A DNA stretch of 64,000 nt from Eubacteriales bacterium (GCA_030531505.1 JAUNNH010000003.1:62001-126000); one strand, 5' to 3'. Shown: positions 50,429 through 60,115, counted from the first letter of the stretch. Notes: generated by a model from the letters alone, not told the origin. Made by a program: numbers and translations.

Positions 50429-51610
50429 ATGGCAACTGTTCAGCTGAAAAACATCAAGAAAGTCTACCCCTTCGTGAGCGGCGAGCAGAAGAAGAGCAAG
50501 AAGAAAAAGGCTGACGAACCGGAAAAGAAGAAAGTCAACCTCCAGATCACCGATGAAGGCGTCGTTGCTGTCCAGGAGTTCAGCCTGGATATCGCGGACA
50601 AGGAATTCATCGTGCTGGTCGGCCCCTCCGGCTGCGGCAAGTCCACCACCCTGCGTATGGTCGCCGGTCTCGAGGAGATCTCCGGCGGCGAGCTGATCAT
50701 CGACGGTAAGCTCATGAACGACGTGGCGCCCAAGGATCGTGATATCGCGATGGTTTTCCAGAACTACGCGCTGTATCCCCACATGAGCGTGTACGACAAC
50801 ATGGCTTTCTCCCTGAAGCTGCGCAAGGAGAGCAAAGACGTCATCGACAAGAAGGTCCGCGAGGCTGCTGAGATCCTGGACATCACCCAGTATCTGGATC
50901 GTAAGCCCAAGGCGCTGTCCGGCGGCCAGCGTCAGCGTGTCGCCATCGGCCGCGCCATCGTGCGTGACCCGAAGGTCATGCTGATGGACGAGCCTCTGTC
51001 CAATCTGGACGCCAAGCTCCGTAACGAGATGCGTGCCGAGATCATCAAGCTCCGCAAGCGCATCAACACCACCTTCATCTACGTCACTCACGACCAGACC
51101 GAGGCTATGACGCTGGGCGACCGTATCGTCATTATGCGCGACGGCTACATCCAGCAGATCGGCACTCCTCAGGAAGTCTTCAACCATCCCTCCAACCTGT
51201 TCGTCGCGGGCTTCATCGGCATGCCCGTCATGAACTTCTTCGACGCGCAGCTCATCCGCGAGGGCAAGAAGTTCTTCGTCGAGCTGGGCGGCCTGAAGGT
51301 CGAGCTGGATGAGGAGAAGGAAGCCCGCCTGCTCGCCAACGACGTGCAGAGCCAGGCTGTGACGCTGGGCGTTCGTCCCGAGCACACCAACATCTCCGAG
51401 ACCGGCGTCGCCGCGAAGGTCGACGTGGCCGAGATGATGGGCTCCTCCGTCCACCTGCACCTCAGCGCCGAGGGCAAGGACGTCATCGTGATCGTCCCGA
51501 CCATCGACCTGAAGGACAGCTTCAAGCAGGGCGACACCGTGCACTTCAGCTTCAACGGCAATGTGGCGCACGTCTTCTCCAAGGAGACCGACAAGAACCT
51601 CGAGTGGTAA
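50429..51610 (+). CDS. msmX: MsmX/UgpC-type carbohydrate ABC transporter ATPase
   Basis: A 393-residue ATPase that energises sugar ABC importers; one such protein often serves many transporters. Walker A GPSGCGKSTTLR, signature LSGGQRQRVAIGRAI, Walker B VMLMDEPLSNLDAKLRNEM, and the C-terminal TOBE domain (LGVRPEHTNI). Between residues about 16 and 45 there is a Lys/Glu-rich insert (EQKKSKKKKADEPEKKK) not found in usual MsmX proteins. No permease or binding protein is adjacent, consistent with a shared ATPase. Confidence 0.94.
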   Translation: MATVQLKNIKKVYPFVSGEQKKSKKKKADEPEKKKVNLQITDEGVVAVQEFSLDIADKEFIVLVGPSGCGKSTTLRMVAGLEEISGGELIIDGKLMNDVAPKDRDIAMVFQNYALYPHMSVYDNMAFSLKLRKESKDVIDKKVREAAEILDITQYLDRKPKALSGGQRQRVAIGRAIVRDPKVMLMDEPLSNLDAKLRNEMRAEIIKLRKRINTTFIYVTHDQTEAMTLGDRIVIMRDGYIQQIGTPQEVFNHPSNLFVAGFIGMPVMNFFDAQLIREGKKFFVELGGLKVELDEEKEARLLANDVQSQAVTLGVRPEHTNISETGVAAKVDVAEMMGSSVHLHLSAEGKDVIVIVPTIDLKDSFKQGDTVHFSFNGNVAHVFSKETDKNLEW

Positions 51611-51644
51611 GATCTTTCTTGTCTTGCTGAACGAACCAACCAAG

Positions 51645-51677
51645 ACGGAGCAGGGGAAACCCTGCTCCGTTTTTATA
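51645..51677 (+). terminator. Terminator T1 of msmX
   Basis: ACGGAGCAGGG-GAAA-CCCTGCTCCGT followed by TTTTTAT. A near-identical hairpin recurs at 51832-51860. Confidence 0.93.
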
Positions 51678-51711
51678 GTGCGGACAGAACTCGGCATCCA
51701 TCCTGGACGGG

Positions 51712-51760
51712 CATGGGGAGAGCGCGAGAGGGGGATTGGGTATTCCCTCTCGCGTTTGAT
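51712..51760. repeat. Dispersed hairpin repeat, copy 2
   Basis: The second copy of the 48-base repeat at 35501-35548, one base longer. It lies between two similar terminators in a spacer without genes. Confidence 0.9.
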
Positions 51761-51766
51761 ATCTGC

Positions 51767-51799
51767 AAAAACAGAAACGCCTTCAAAGTTTCTGTTTTT
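51767..51799 (+). terminator. Hairpin with T run
   Basis: AAAAACAGAAAC-GCCTTCAAA-GTTTCTGTTTTT, a 12-bp perfect stem ending in five T. Confidence 0.75.
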
Positions 51800-51807
51800 G
51801 CCTTTCC

Positions 51808-51860
51808 GGCTGTCGGCAGCATGCCGACAGCCGGAGCAGGGGGAACCCTGCTCCGTTTTT
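51808..51860 (+). terminator. Tandem hairpins incl. duplicate of T1
   Basis: GGCTGTCGGCA-GCA-TGCCGACAGCC (51808-51832) abuts CGGAGCAGGG-GGAA-CCCTGCTCCG followed by TTTTTATAT (51832-51860). The second repeats T1 with one loop change. From 51861 to 51949 nothing is recognised. Confidence 0.85.
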
Positions 51861-51949
51861 ATATCTTGTGTCCGTTCGTGCTTTTCACCAAAAATCCCCC
51901 CCGCATCTTGCGGCCCTTCCTCCAAAGCTCCGAACCGGAATCTGGGGGC

Positions 51950-51978
51950 TTGCTTTTTTCACCGCGCTTTGCTATACT
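51950..51978 (+). promoter_or_regulatory. Sigma-A promoter of pyrR-uraA
   Basis: TTGCTT (51950-51955), 17-base spacer, TATACT (51973-51978). The leader to pyrR is about 165 bases. Confidence 0.75.
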
Positions 51979-52018
51979 GCGACACGAAAACAAGATTTTT
52001 AAGCTTCGGTACCGAGAT

Positions 52019-52695
<677 letters not shown>

Positions 52696-52748
52696 GTCAG
52701 CAAAGAACCTTTAGATAAAAGCAAACTGAGAGGAAAAGGAGAATTCAC

Positions 52749-54086
52749 ATGAACCTGATCTACGGCATCAAGGACAAGCCCAAATTCGGGCAGGTCGTCC
52801 TCTTCGCCATCCAGCAGCTGCTGGCCATCATGGCCGCCACCATCGCGGTGCCCGCTGTCGTCAACAGCGTCACCGGCTCCCAGATGAGCGCCTCCGCCGC
52901 CCTGTTCGGCGCCGGCGTCGGTTCCATCGTCTACCTGCTCTTCACCAAGAGCTCCAGCCCCGTGTTCCTCGGCAGCTCCTTCGCGTTCCTTGGACCCATG
53001 TTCACCGCTTTCGGCGGCGCGGCCTCCATGGCGGTCGGCTATGCCGGCCTCATCATCGGCGCGCTGATCGCCGGTCTCGTCTATGTGATCATCGCCCTGG
53101 TCGTCAAGTTCTGCGGCGTCAAGTGGATCGACAAGCTCATGCCCCCCGTCATCATCGGACCCACCGTCGCCATCATCGGCCTCTCCCTCGCGGGCAACGC
53201 CATCGGCGACCTCATGACCTCCAGCTCCGAGGGCGGCTCCGTCTATGTCTGCCTGATCTGCGGCCTGGTCACCCTGTTTGTCACCGTCCTGGTCTCCACC
53301 TACGGCAAGCGCATGATGAAGCTCATCCCCTTCATCATCGGCATCCTGGCCGGCTACTTCTGCGCCTCGCTCTTTGCCCTGATCGGCAAGAACACCGGCA
53401 ATGACGCCCTGGTCGTCATCAACTATTCCGCCATGCAGAATGTGAAGAGCATCGTCTCCCTGCCGGAGTTCACCTTCCTGAAGGCCGACTGGGCCGGTGT
53501 GAACGCCGCCTATCTGCTCACGCTCTTCGTGGCCTATGCGCCGGTCGCGTTCGTCGTCTTCGCCGAGCACCTGGCCGACCACAAGAACCTCAGCACCATC
53601 GTCGGCGTGGATCTGCTCGAGAAGCCGGGCCTGACCAACACCCTGCTGGGCGACGGTATCGGCTCCGCGGTCGGCGCCTTCTTCGGCGGCTGCCCCAACA
53701 CTACCTACGGCGAGTCCATTGCCACCGTGGCCATCACCCGCAACGCCTCCACCGTTTCCATCTGGGGTGCGGCCGTTGCCTGCCTGATCTGCTCCATGAT
53801 CACTCCGCTGGTCGCTTTCCTCGAGACCATCCCCAACTGTGTCATGGGCGGCGTGTGCGTCGCGCTCTACGGCTTCATCGCAGCCTCCGGTCTCAAGATG
53901 CTGCAGCCCGTGGACCTCAACAAGAACCGCAACCTCTTCGTGGCCTCCGTGATCTTTATCGTCGGCGTCGGCGGCATGACCGTCTCCTTCGGCGCGGTCG
54001 AGATCCGCACGGTCGCCTGCGCGCTGATCCTTGGCATCCTGACCAATGTGATGCTCTCCAAGGAGAAGGACGAGAGCGCGGAGTAA
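52749..54086 (+). CDS. uraA: Uracil permease (NCS2 family)
   Basis: A 445-residue membrane protein with about 14 segments in two inverted repeats. NCS2 marks include QQLLAIMAATIAVPAVV, SSFAFLGPM and the substrate-site FGGCPNTTYGESIA. Uracil:H+ symport is the likely role given the pyrR partner 53 bases upstream. Confidence 0.97.
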   Translation: MNLIYGIKDKPKFGQVVLFAIQQLLAIMAATIAVPAVVNSVTGSQMSASAALFGAGVGSIVYLLFTKSSSPVFLGSSFAFLGPMFTAFGGAASMAVGYAGLIIGALIAGLVYVIIALVVKFCGVKWIDKLMPPVIIGPTVAIIGLSLAGNAIGDLMTSSSEGGSVYVCLICGLVTLFVTVLVSTYGKRMMKLIPFIIGILAGYFCASLFALIGKNTGNDALVVINYSAMQNVKSIVSLPEFTFLKADWAGVNAAYLLTLFVAYAPVAFVVFAEHLADHKNLSTIVGVDLLEKPGLTNTLLGDGIGSAVGAFFGGCPNTTYGESIATVAITRNASTVSIWGAAVACLICSMITPLVAFLETIPNCVMGGVCVALYGFIAASGLKMLQPVDLNKNRNLFVASVIFIVGVGGMTVSFGAVEIRTVACALILGILTNVMLSKEKDESAE

Positions 54087-54105
54087 AAAATCCGTACAAG
54101 CTTGA

Positions 54106-54135
54106 AAAGCGCCCCGACGTAAGTCGGGGCGCTTT
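54106..54135. terminator. Terminator between uraA and the DUF4349 gene
   Basis: AAAGCGCCCCGAC-GTAA-GTCGGGGCGCTTT, a 13-bp stem with A and T ends between convergent genes. Confidence 0.9.
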
Positions 54136-54151
54136 GCCGTATTAGAGGAGT

Positions 54152-55195
54152 TTACAGCGGGGTGGCAGTGGGCTTGCCGCCCTGCTTTTTCTCGGCTTTT
54201 GCGGCCTTGCGCGCGGCGCGGCGATCCCGGGCCCGGCGGGCGAGCTTCCTCGCGAGCGGGAGCAGGACGATGAACAGCACGGCGAGGATCACAAGCGTGG
54301 GCAGGGCCTCAACGAGCCAGAGCAGGAAGTCCTTGAAGAAATGACCCACGGCGCTCAGCCCGTCACGGAAGGCGCGGACCAGACGCTCGCCGTAGCGCAG
54401 CTGCACCGGCGTGTCGGGGGTGTACTCCCGCACCTCGTTGAGCTGCAGGTAGACCGTGCTGTAGCTCACGCGGCGGTCCCAGTTCTGCAGCGAGGACTGC
54501 AGGCTTTCGATCTGCCAGCGCAGTTCGGTGAGCCGATCCTCGATCAGGATGATGTCCTCCACACTCTCGGCGGCTTCCATCATCTCCAGCAGGCGCGTCT
54601 CCTGGGTCTGGTAGGCGGTCATGCGGGCCTGGGTATCGTAGTACTGGGCGGTGACATTCTCGGTGTAAACGTGGGTGTAGGGCACATTCCCAAGCTCGGA
54701 GAGCGTGTTCATCAGTTCGTCGAAGCGCTCGCCGGGGATGCGCAGCGTATAGCCGGCGCTGCGGGCGCTGCTGCGGCCGCGGGAGATATCATAGTAGTTG
54801 GCGCCGTTGACGCTGCTCGATTCGACCCAGCCGCCGAAGCGCTCCACGAGCTCGGCGACTTTGGCGAGCGCGTCGTCGAAGGCGGTGGTCTCGACGGTCA
54901 CGTCCGCCGCGTAGATGATCTTGGCGGGATCCTCCTCAGGCGGCTCGCTGTCGGGGGAGCCGTTCTTTTCCGCGGCGTCGCCGCGCGCGGCAGCGCCCGC
55001 CATGGCGAGACCGGGCGCTGCAGCCATCTCATACTCGGCATACACGGCCTCCTCACGAGGCGCTTCGTCCGCGTAGAAGGAACTGCTCTGGGCGGCGGTG
55101 GGAGTGCCCTTGGCGCTCTGCGCGCCGCAGGCGCAGAGGGAGAGGAGCATCAGCACGCTCAGCGTGAGTGCAAGGAGCTTGTTTGAGGTTTTCAT
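54152..55195 (-). CDS. DUF4349 lipoprotein
   Basis: A 347-residue surface protein. Lipobox LCAC (Cys23) after the signal peptide; a low-complexity Ala/Glu region to about residue 90; the DUF4349 core (IIYAADVTVETTAFDDALAKV, FGGWVESS, LRIPGERFDELMNTL) with a central coiled coil at about 185-240; then a membrane helix near 290-315 and a basic cytosolic tail. The family is membrane-anchored with unknown function; being lipidated and spanning once more is unusual topology. Confidence 0.92.
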   Translation of the reverse strand: MKTSNKLLALTLSVLMLLSLCACGAQSAKGTPTAAQSSSFYADEAPREEAVYAEYEMAAAPGLAMAGAAARGDAAEKNGSPDSEPPEEDPAKIIYAADVTVETTAFDDALAKVAELVERFGGWVESSSVNGANYYDISRGRSSARSAGYTLRIPGERFDELMNTLSELGNVPYTHVYTENVTAQYYDTQARMTAYQTQETRLLEMMEAAESVEDIILIEDRLTELRWQIESLQSSLQNWDRRVSYSTVYLQLNEVREYTPDTPVQLRYGERLVRAFRDGLSAVGHFFKDFLLWLVEALPTLVILAVLFIVLLPLARKLARRARDRRAARKAAKAEKKQGGKPTATPL

Positions 55196-55247
55196 GGGCT
55201 TGTCCTCCTGACCGAATAGACTCTGGTCATGGGACGCGGCGGGATAA

Positions 55248-55279
55248 AAAAAGTTCCCTGATCTCTCAGGGAACTTTTT
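55248..55279 (-). terminator. Terminator of the PrsA-like foldase gene
   Basis: AAAAAGTTCCCTGA-TCTC-TCAGGGAACTTTTT, a 14-bp stem; the leftward reading gives a T run. Confidence 0.92.
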
Positions 55280-55296
55280 GCTTCTTTTGAAAAACC

Positions 55297-56832
55297 TTAT
55301 CCGACGCGGCGGAGGGCGGAGCCGTCCACAGCCTCATAACCGGCGGTGGTCTCCTCCATCCAGGCCTGCATGTCAGCGGTGCGGAGAGAATCCTCCGCGA
55401 GGATGTCGCTGTACTGACGGCCCTCGCCGACGTAATACATGACATGGTAGCCGGCGTAGTTGCCGTTCTCGCCGTAGACGATGCCGGTGTCGCCGCTCTT
55501 GTGGCCGGCGAAGAGGAAGTCGTTGAACTCCTGGACCATCTGGCCCTTGGCTACGTTCTCATACAGACCGCCGTTGGTCTTGGAGCCGTCGTCCTCGGAA
55601 TAGAGGGTGGCGAGGGTGGCAAAGCTCTCCTCGCTCTTGTCTCCGGCCTCGAACTCGGCCAGGATCTCCTCGGCGCGGGCCTTGGCAGCCGCCTTGGCCT
55701 CGTCGCTGTAAGTGCCGTCCTCGGAGGCCTCGGCCTTCACCAGAATGTGGCGGATATTGGCAGTGGCATAGTGGTTGTCGCTGCGGGAAAGGAACACCAC
55801 GACGCTGCTGCCGCTGTCGTCGTCGAAGACGGAGACGTCACCGGCCTTGCGCCCGGCGTCGAGCAGCCACTCCTTGTAGAGTGCGTTCAGGCTGCTGCCG
55901 TGCACACCGGAGCGGACCGTGGGCGCCTCGCCCTCGAACTGGGACTCCACGGCGACCTCAAAGCGCTCCTGGATATCCTCGATATCGGTGCCATCGGTAT
56001 AGGCCATGCTGACCGCCTCGGCGTCGGCGTGGGCCTCGACCTTGGCGATATCGCTCGGGGCTTCCTCGCCCTCTTCCACGGTCGCGGTGACGGTATAGAG
56101 CAGGAAGTCAAACAGATCTTCCTCACCGTTGAAAGCCTGATACGCGGCCTCCAGCTCGTCGTCGGTATAGCTCAGCGCGTCGTAGACCTCGCTGTAGACC
56201 TTGCTGGCCAGCGCGGTGTCGAGAGAGGCCTGGCGGACGAGCGCGGTGGTGACGCCGTTGCCGTAGTTGGCGGCCAGGAGGTTGTTGGCGCTGGAATAGC
56301 CGGCGGTCTTGGCAGACTCGCTGAGCTGATCGACACTCGCGTCGACCGCGGCGATCTCCTCCTCGGTCAGACTGATGGCGTTGGCCTTGGCATAGTCGGT
56401 CAGAGCCTTGACCTGCGCCATGTTCGTCTTGGCGTTCTGCAGGAAGTAGTCACGCCAGGTGCCGTCCTCGAGCATCGGGCAGTTCTGCTTGTCGAGACCG
56501 GAGATGCCGGAGCGGGTATCCAGACCGAACATGGAGATATAGTTGCCGTACTGGTTGACCATGTTGTGGTACTCGTTGGCGTAGTAGTAGTTCACTTCGG
56601 CGGGGGAATAGCTCTCATCGCCGATGGTGAGCGCAGTGGAGCGGGTGTAGAGGACGCCGGAGTCCAGGAAGAAGATCAGCGCGATCAGCAGCACAACGGC
56701 GATCGTGCCGAGCGTCCAGCGGATCTGGCTCTTCTTTTTCTGCTTGGCGGCTTCCTGAGCGGCCAGCATCTTTTTGTCGGTGCCTGCCGCACGCGCGGCC
56801 TGGCGATTCTTTCTTTCGGTTGAAGCGCTCAT
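55297..56832 (-). CDS. PrsA/SurA-like membrane-anchored peptidylprolyl isomerase
   Basis: A 511-residue extracellular foldase. A basic cytosolic tail (residues 1-38, with KKMLAAQEAAKQKKK) precedes one membrane helix (39-57). The outer part has a SurA_N-like helical chaperone region and a parvulin domain at about 365-475 (IRHILVKAEASEDG, EEILAEFEAGDKSEESFATLATLYSEDDGS, NGGLYENVAKGQMVQEF, GYHVMYY). It helps secreted proteins fold. There is no lipobox, unlike Bacillus PrsA. Monocistronic. Confidence 0.93.
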   Translation of the reverse strand: MSASTERKNRQAARAAGTDKKMLAAQEAAKQKKKSQIRWTLGTIAVVLLIALIFFLDSGVLYTRSTALTIGDESYSPAEVNYYYANEYHNMVNQYGNYISMFGLDTRSGISGLDKQNCPMLEDGTWRDYFLQNAKTNMAQVKALTDYAKANAISLTEEEIAAVDASVDQLSESAKTAGYSSANNLLAANYGNGVTTALVRQASLDTALASKVYSEVYDALSYTDDELEAAYQAFNGEEDLFDFLLYTVTATVEEGEEAPSDIAKVEAHADAEAVSMAYTDGTDIEDIQERFEVAVESQFEGEAPTVRSGVHGSSLNALYKEWLLDAGRKAGDVSVFDDDSGSSVVVFLSRSDNHYATANIRHILVKAEASEDGTYSDEAKAAAKARAEEILAEFEAGDKSEESFATLATLYSEDDGSKTNGGLYENVAKGQMVQEFNDFLFAGHKSGDTGIVYGENGNYAGYHVMYYVGEGRQYSDILAEDSLRTADMQAWMEETTAGYEAVDGSALRRVG

Positions 56833-57024
56833 ATCAAATCATCCTTTGCAAAAAGAGTAATCTGTTGCATCAAGCCGCACTATTATAACGCAAACCCGGC
56901 GCCGATTCAAGGGAAATGTGCCGCTTTTAAAAATCTTTCGGAAAAGGACGGGAATCGGGTGCTTTCGCGGCGGTAAGGCGCATACAATAAAGGTATGCTG
57001 CCAAAAGGGAAAGGAGCTTATGCG

Positions 57025-57087
57025 ATGGAATTCGACATCGACGATCTGATCTTCGGAGACGCGGATCCGGGCCCGAGCGCGCGGTGA
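57025..57087 (+). CDS. Possible 20-residue microprotein
   Basis: In the 313-base gap between two leftward genes, AAAGGAG (57010-57016) is followed eight bases later by an ATG and 20 acidic codons (MEFDIDDLIFGD... PGPSAR) to a TGA. A TACAAT lies 40 bases upstream, with no good -35. It is short and could be chance, but the ribosome site is clear and the residues are not the shadow of a neighbour. The rest of 56833-57024 holds nothing recognised. Confidence 0.3.
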   Translation: MEFDIDDLIFGDADPGPSAR

Positions 57088-57095
57088 AAAGAAAA

Positions 57096-57125
57096 GCGGG
57101 GGATGTGTATGATCACATCCCCCGC
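57096..57125 (-). terminator. Terminator of the FMN/FAD Tat protein gene
   Basis: GCGGGGGATGTG and its complement around TATGAT; leftward it is followed by TTTTCTTTTC. Confidence 0.88.
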
Positions 57126-57145
57126 AGGGTATCGCAGGAAAAGAC

Positions 57146-58987
57146 TCAGGCGAGCTCGGCCTCCAGGACATTGGCCATGTGATAGCCGAAGGAGATCGCG
57201 GAGTCGAAGCCGTAGCTGTAGCGCAGGCCGTCATGCTTCTCCACGGAACCGATGACGTCGCCGGCACCGTACAGACCCGGGATTGCCTCGCCGGCCGCAG
57301 TGAGGATGTGGCAGTCCGTGTCGCACTTCAGGCCGGAGGTGGTGATGTAGAAGGTCGGGGTGACTTCCAGCGCCCACAGACCGTCGCGGGTCTCCAGATA
57401 GCCGACCTGGTTGTAAGCCTCGATGGAGGCGGGCAGGTTGGGCAGATCCAGATCCTGGGCCAGCGCTTCGACGCTGTCGTAGTGCACGGCGTCGCCGCAG
57501 TCGAACATGGCGGCATAGGTGTCGAAGCCGAGGGCCTTGCTCTTGCGCATAGCTTCGGCGGTGGTGCTGTCGAAGACACAGAAGAAGCGGTCGCCGTTGC
57601 TCGGATCGAGCTTGGTGTTGGAGCAGTTGACGTGGCTCACGCAGCTGCCGATATTGTCACCGTTGGTGTTGACGAAGATGAGGTTGGTGCCGCCGAAGCC
57701 GTTGATCGCGCCAAGGAAGGCGAGCTCGAACATTCTCTTCTTGCTGGAGAGGTAGGCGGGGAGCTCGGTGTCGATCACATCCACTTCGCTGCCGGCCTCG
57801 AGGCCCATGCGGATGCCGTCGCCTTCGGAAGCAGAAGCGCAGTTGAAGAACTGGCCGACGTGCTCGGGATTGTACTGCGCGATCATGTCGGCGTTGCGCG
57901 CGAAGCCGCCGGTGGTGAGGCAGACGGCCTTCGCGGTGAGGGTGTACTCGTTGCCGTTTTCTCCCTTGGCGTGGACACCGACGACGCGGCCGTCCTCGTC
58001 ACGGATCAGATCGGTGACGGAGGTGGCGTAGAGGATCTCCGCGTTGGCATACTGATTGATCCGGTCCGCGAGCAGCATCATGCAATAGCCGACGCCGCCC
58101 ATGTACATGCCGGGGGCGAGGGACAGACCGGTACCCCAGGAAGTGTCGCCCTCAAACACGCCGAAGGTGCGGAAGCCGACGCCGATGTCGCTGAGCCAGT
58201 CGGAGAGCTCGGTGGAATCGTGGTACAGGATGCGGCAGAAGGGCATCTCGTCGGAAGCGCGCTCTGGATTGATGACCTGCGTCTTCAGGGTCTCGATCTG
58301 GAGGTCGAGGTCGCCGGCAGCGGTCCCCTTCAGGGTGCCGTTCACGTCATAGGCGAACTGACGGCGGGAGCCGGTGGTCAGGATGCCGCCGTAGGTCATG
58401 GCCATGGAGCCGCCCGGAATGTCGCGCTTCTCCACGACGAGGACGTTCAGGCCCTTCTCGGCGAGACGCGCGGCGGTGACAAGACCGGCGGTGCCGGCGC
58501 CGCAGACGATGACGTCCGCTTCACGCTCGATCTTCTCGTTGGTCATTTCACGCTCGATCTTGGTGTTGAAGTCGTCGGGGTTGTAGCCGGCGCGCTCCAA
58601 GGCTTCCTTAACGGCGGCCTTGATAGCCCGGCAGGTGGTAGAGCAGCCGCGGACATTGGGCACGTTGATGCTCTGGTTGGCGACGATCGCGGCGGGGATG
58701 CGGGCACAGGCGTAGTTGCCGATGCCGACGGTCTCGTTCTGGCGGACCACTTCGCAGGCGGCGATGGCGCCGTCTTTCAGGGTGGTGGACACATAGACCC
58801 AGCTCTCGTGGCCGATCGCGCGCGTGACGTATTTACCGTCTACGGGATGATCCGGGATCTCAAAGCTGTCGGCAGCCTGCGCCTCGGCACTGTCGGCATA
58901 GGCGGGGATGCCCAGGGAACCGACCAGGGACGCGCCCACAACGGCGGCGGAGCCCTTCAGAAAGTCACGACGGGAAATGCTTTTCAT
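57146..58987 (-). CDS. Tat-exported FMN-binding/FAD flavoprotein reductase
   Basis: A 613-residue flavoprotein. Twin-arginine signal SRRDFLKG at 5-12 with an Ala-rich core; an FMN_bind domain at about 50-130 (GKYVTRAIGHESWVYVSTTLKDG and NVRGCSTTCRAIKAAVKEAL, the site where FMN is usually attached to a Thr or Ser); an FAD domain from about 158 (DVIVCGAGTAGLVTAARLAEKG) to the end (GLYGAGDVIG, GFDSAISFGYHMANVLE). The layout equals urocanate- or fumarate-reductase-like proteins used for anaerobic respiration with organic acids. Substrate is unknown. A LysR gene is divergent. Confidence 0.95.
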   Translation of the reverse strand: MKSISRRDFLKGSAAVVGASLVGSLGIPAYADSAEAQAADSFEIPDHPVDGKYVTRAIGHESWVYVSTTLKDGAIAACEVVRQNETVGIGNYACARIPAAIVANQSINVPNVRGCSTTCRAIKAAVKEALERAGYNPDDFNTKIEREMTNEKIEREADVIVCGAGTAGLVTAARLAEKGLNVLVVEKRDIPGGSMAMTYGGILTTGSRRQFAYDVNGTLKGTAAGDLDLQIETLKTQVINPERASDEMPFCRILYHDSTELSDWLSDIGVGFRTFGVFEGDTSWGTGLSLAPGMYMGGVGYCMMLLADRINQYANAEILYATSVTDLIRDEDGRVVGVHAKGENGNEYTLTAKAVCLTTGGFARNADMIAQYNPEHVGQFFNCASASEGDGIRMGLEAGSEVDVIDTELPAYLSSKKRMFELAFLGAINGFGGTNLIFVNTNGDNIGSCVSHVNCSNTKLDPSNGDRFFCVFDSTTAEAMRKSKALGFDTYAAMFDCGDAVHYDSVEALAQDLDLPNLPASIEAYNQVGYLETRDGLWALEVTPTFYITTSGLKCDTDCHILTAAGEAIPGLYGAGDVIGSVEKHDGLRYSYGFDSAISFGYHMANVLEAELA

Positions 58988-59060
58988 GTGTTCTCCTTTC
59001 GTTATTGACCGTTTTCGTATGAAACGGGGATACAGAGTGCGGTGGCCGAATACATCTGTT

Positions 59061-59090
59061 ATTCTAGAGAAGCGGCGGAGGACCTGTCAA
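59061..59090 (-). promoter_or_regulatory. Sigma-A promoter of the FMN/FAD Tat protein
   Basis: TTGACA (59090-59085), 18-base spacer, TAGAAT (59066-59061). The 218-base divergent region also should hold the LysR-type operator. Confidence 0.78.
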
Positions 59091-59205
59091 TTCAAACATT
59101 TTTATAGACAGTCTTTAAAAAACTCTATGGCAGAATTCCATATTGTGGTATACTGAAACAGACAGAGAAGACTGGCGGAGAATCCGGACTGCGGAGGATA
59201 TGCGC

Positions 59206-60087
59206 ATGAACTTTTTTCAGTTGGAATGCTTTGTTTCTGCCGTGGAAAAAGGGAGCTTTGCGGAGGTGGCGGCCGCGCTGCATGTGACCCAGCCGACCAT
59301 CACCTATCAGATCAACAATCTGGAGGACGAGCTGGGGGAGAAACTGTTCCGGCGCACGCAAAAAGGCGTAGAGGCGACGGCGGCGGGGCAGCTCTTCTGT
59401 GAGGACGCGACGGCGATCCTGGAGCGCTACCGAAGCGCTCTCGAACGCTTTCGCTACGGGGCGGAAGCGTCCGCCCCGGTCATTCGACTCGGCTTCACGC
59501 GCCTGCCGGACAACTACGATATCTTTGCCGCCGTGCACCGCTTTCGCGTGCAGTATCCGGATACGGTCGTGGACGTGGCCCAGAACGGGATCGTGGCTGA
59601 CAGTGCCGAGGAAAAAGCACGCTTTGATGTGCTGATGCATTACCGCTATCATCAGGACGATTTTGCGGATATGTGCTATGTCCCTCTCGGGCGCTGCCCG
59701 TACTATGTGACGGTGAGTCAGTACTCTCCGCTCGCGGAGAGGGAGGCGCTGAAACTGGAGGACCTGCGCGGCTTCCGGCAGCTGGTGATTGAGGAGTACA
59801 AAAACTCCGCTTTCCAGGTCCCCTCGCTTCGGGAGCTGCGCAGAGCGGGCATCGAGGTCACGGCTTTTGAGAATATGGATCAGCTGATGTACGCCATCGC
59901 TGACGGCGTGGGTTTCGGTGTGTACCCGGCGAAGTACCGGGAGATGAAGGCGGGTTTTAAGCGCGTACCCCTGTGTGGGCTGGAGGCACTCGAATACGGT
60001 CTCCTGTATCACCCGGCGCACTCGGCCGAGACGGAGCTGTTTCTGCAGTTTCTGATAAACGAATTGCGGGACGTTCCTGTCCGATAA
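59206..60087 (+). CDS. LysR-family transcriptional regulator
   Basis: Of 293 residues from the ATG behind GGAGGA; an upstream frame extension to 59143 is rejected. The N-terminal HTH (MNFFQLECFVSAVEKGSFAE, LHVTQPTITYQINNLEDELG, LFRRTQKGVEATAAG) is complete, and the substrate-binding domain spans 95-290. Being divergent from the Tat flavoprotein, it most likely activates that gene when the reducible substrate is present. Confidence 0.96.
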   Translation: MNFFQLECFVSAVEKGSFAEVAAALHVTQPTITYQINNLEDELGEKLFRRTQKGVEATAAGQLFCEDATAILERYRSALERFRYGAEASAPVIRLGFTRLPDNYDIFAAVHRFRVQYPDTVVDVAQNGIVADSAEEKARFDVLMHYRYHQDDFADMCYVPLGRCPYYVTVSQYSPLAEREALKLEDLRGFRQLVIEEYKNSAFQVPSLRELRRAGIEVTAFENMDQLMYAIADGVGFGVYPAKYREMKAGFKRVPLCGLEALEYGLLYHPAHSAETELFLQFLINELRDVPVR

Positions 60088-60091
60088 AAGG

Positions 60092-60115
60092 GGCGGGCCG
60101 GTTTTCCGGCCCGCC
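60092..60115 (+). terminator. Hairpin after the LysR gene
   Basis: GGCGGGCCGG-TTTT-CCGGCCCGCC, 10-bp perfect stem, without a long U tract. Confidence 0.72.

Noticed and set aside
50314-50514. 66-codon GTG ORF ahead of the MsmX-like gene
   Set aside because: Arg-rich random-looking residues, overlaps the real gene in another frame, and its GTG is only four bases from the ribosome site.
56839-57267. 142-codon leftward ORF between the foldase and the Tat flavoprotein
   Set aside because: It overlaps the 3' end of the flavoprotein gene in another frame and crosses its terminator; residues look random.
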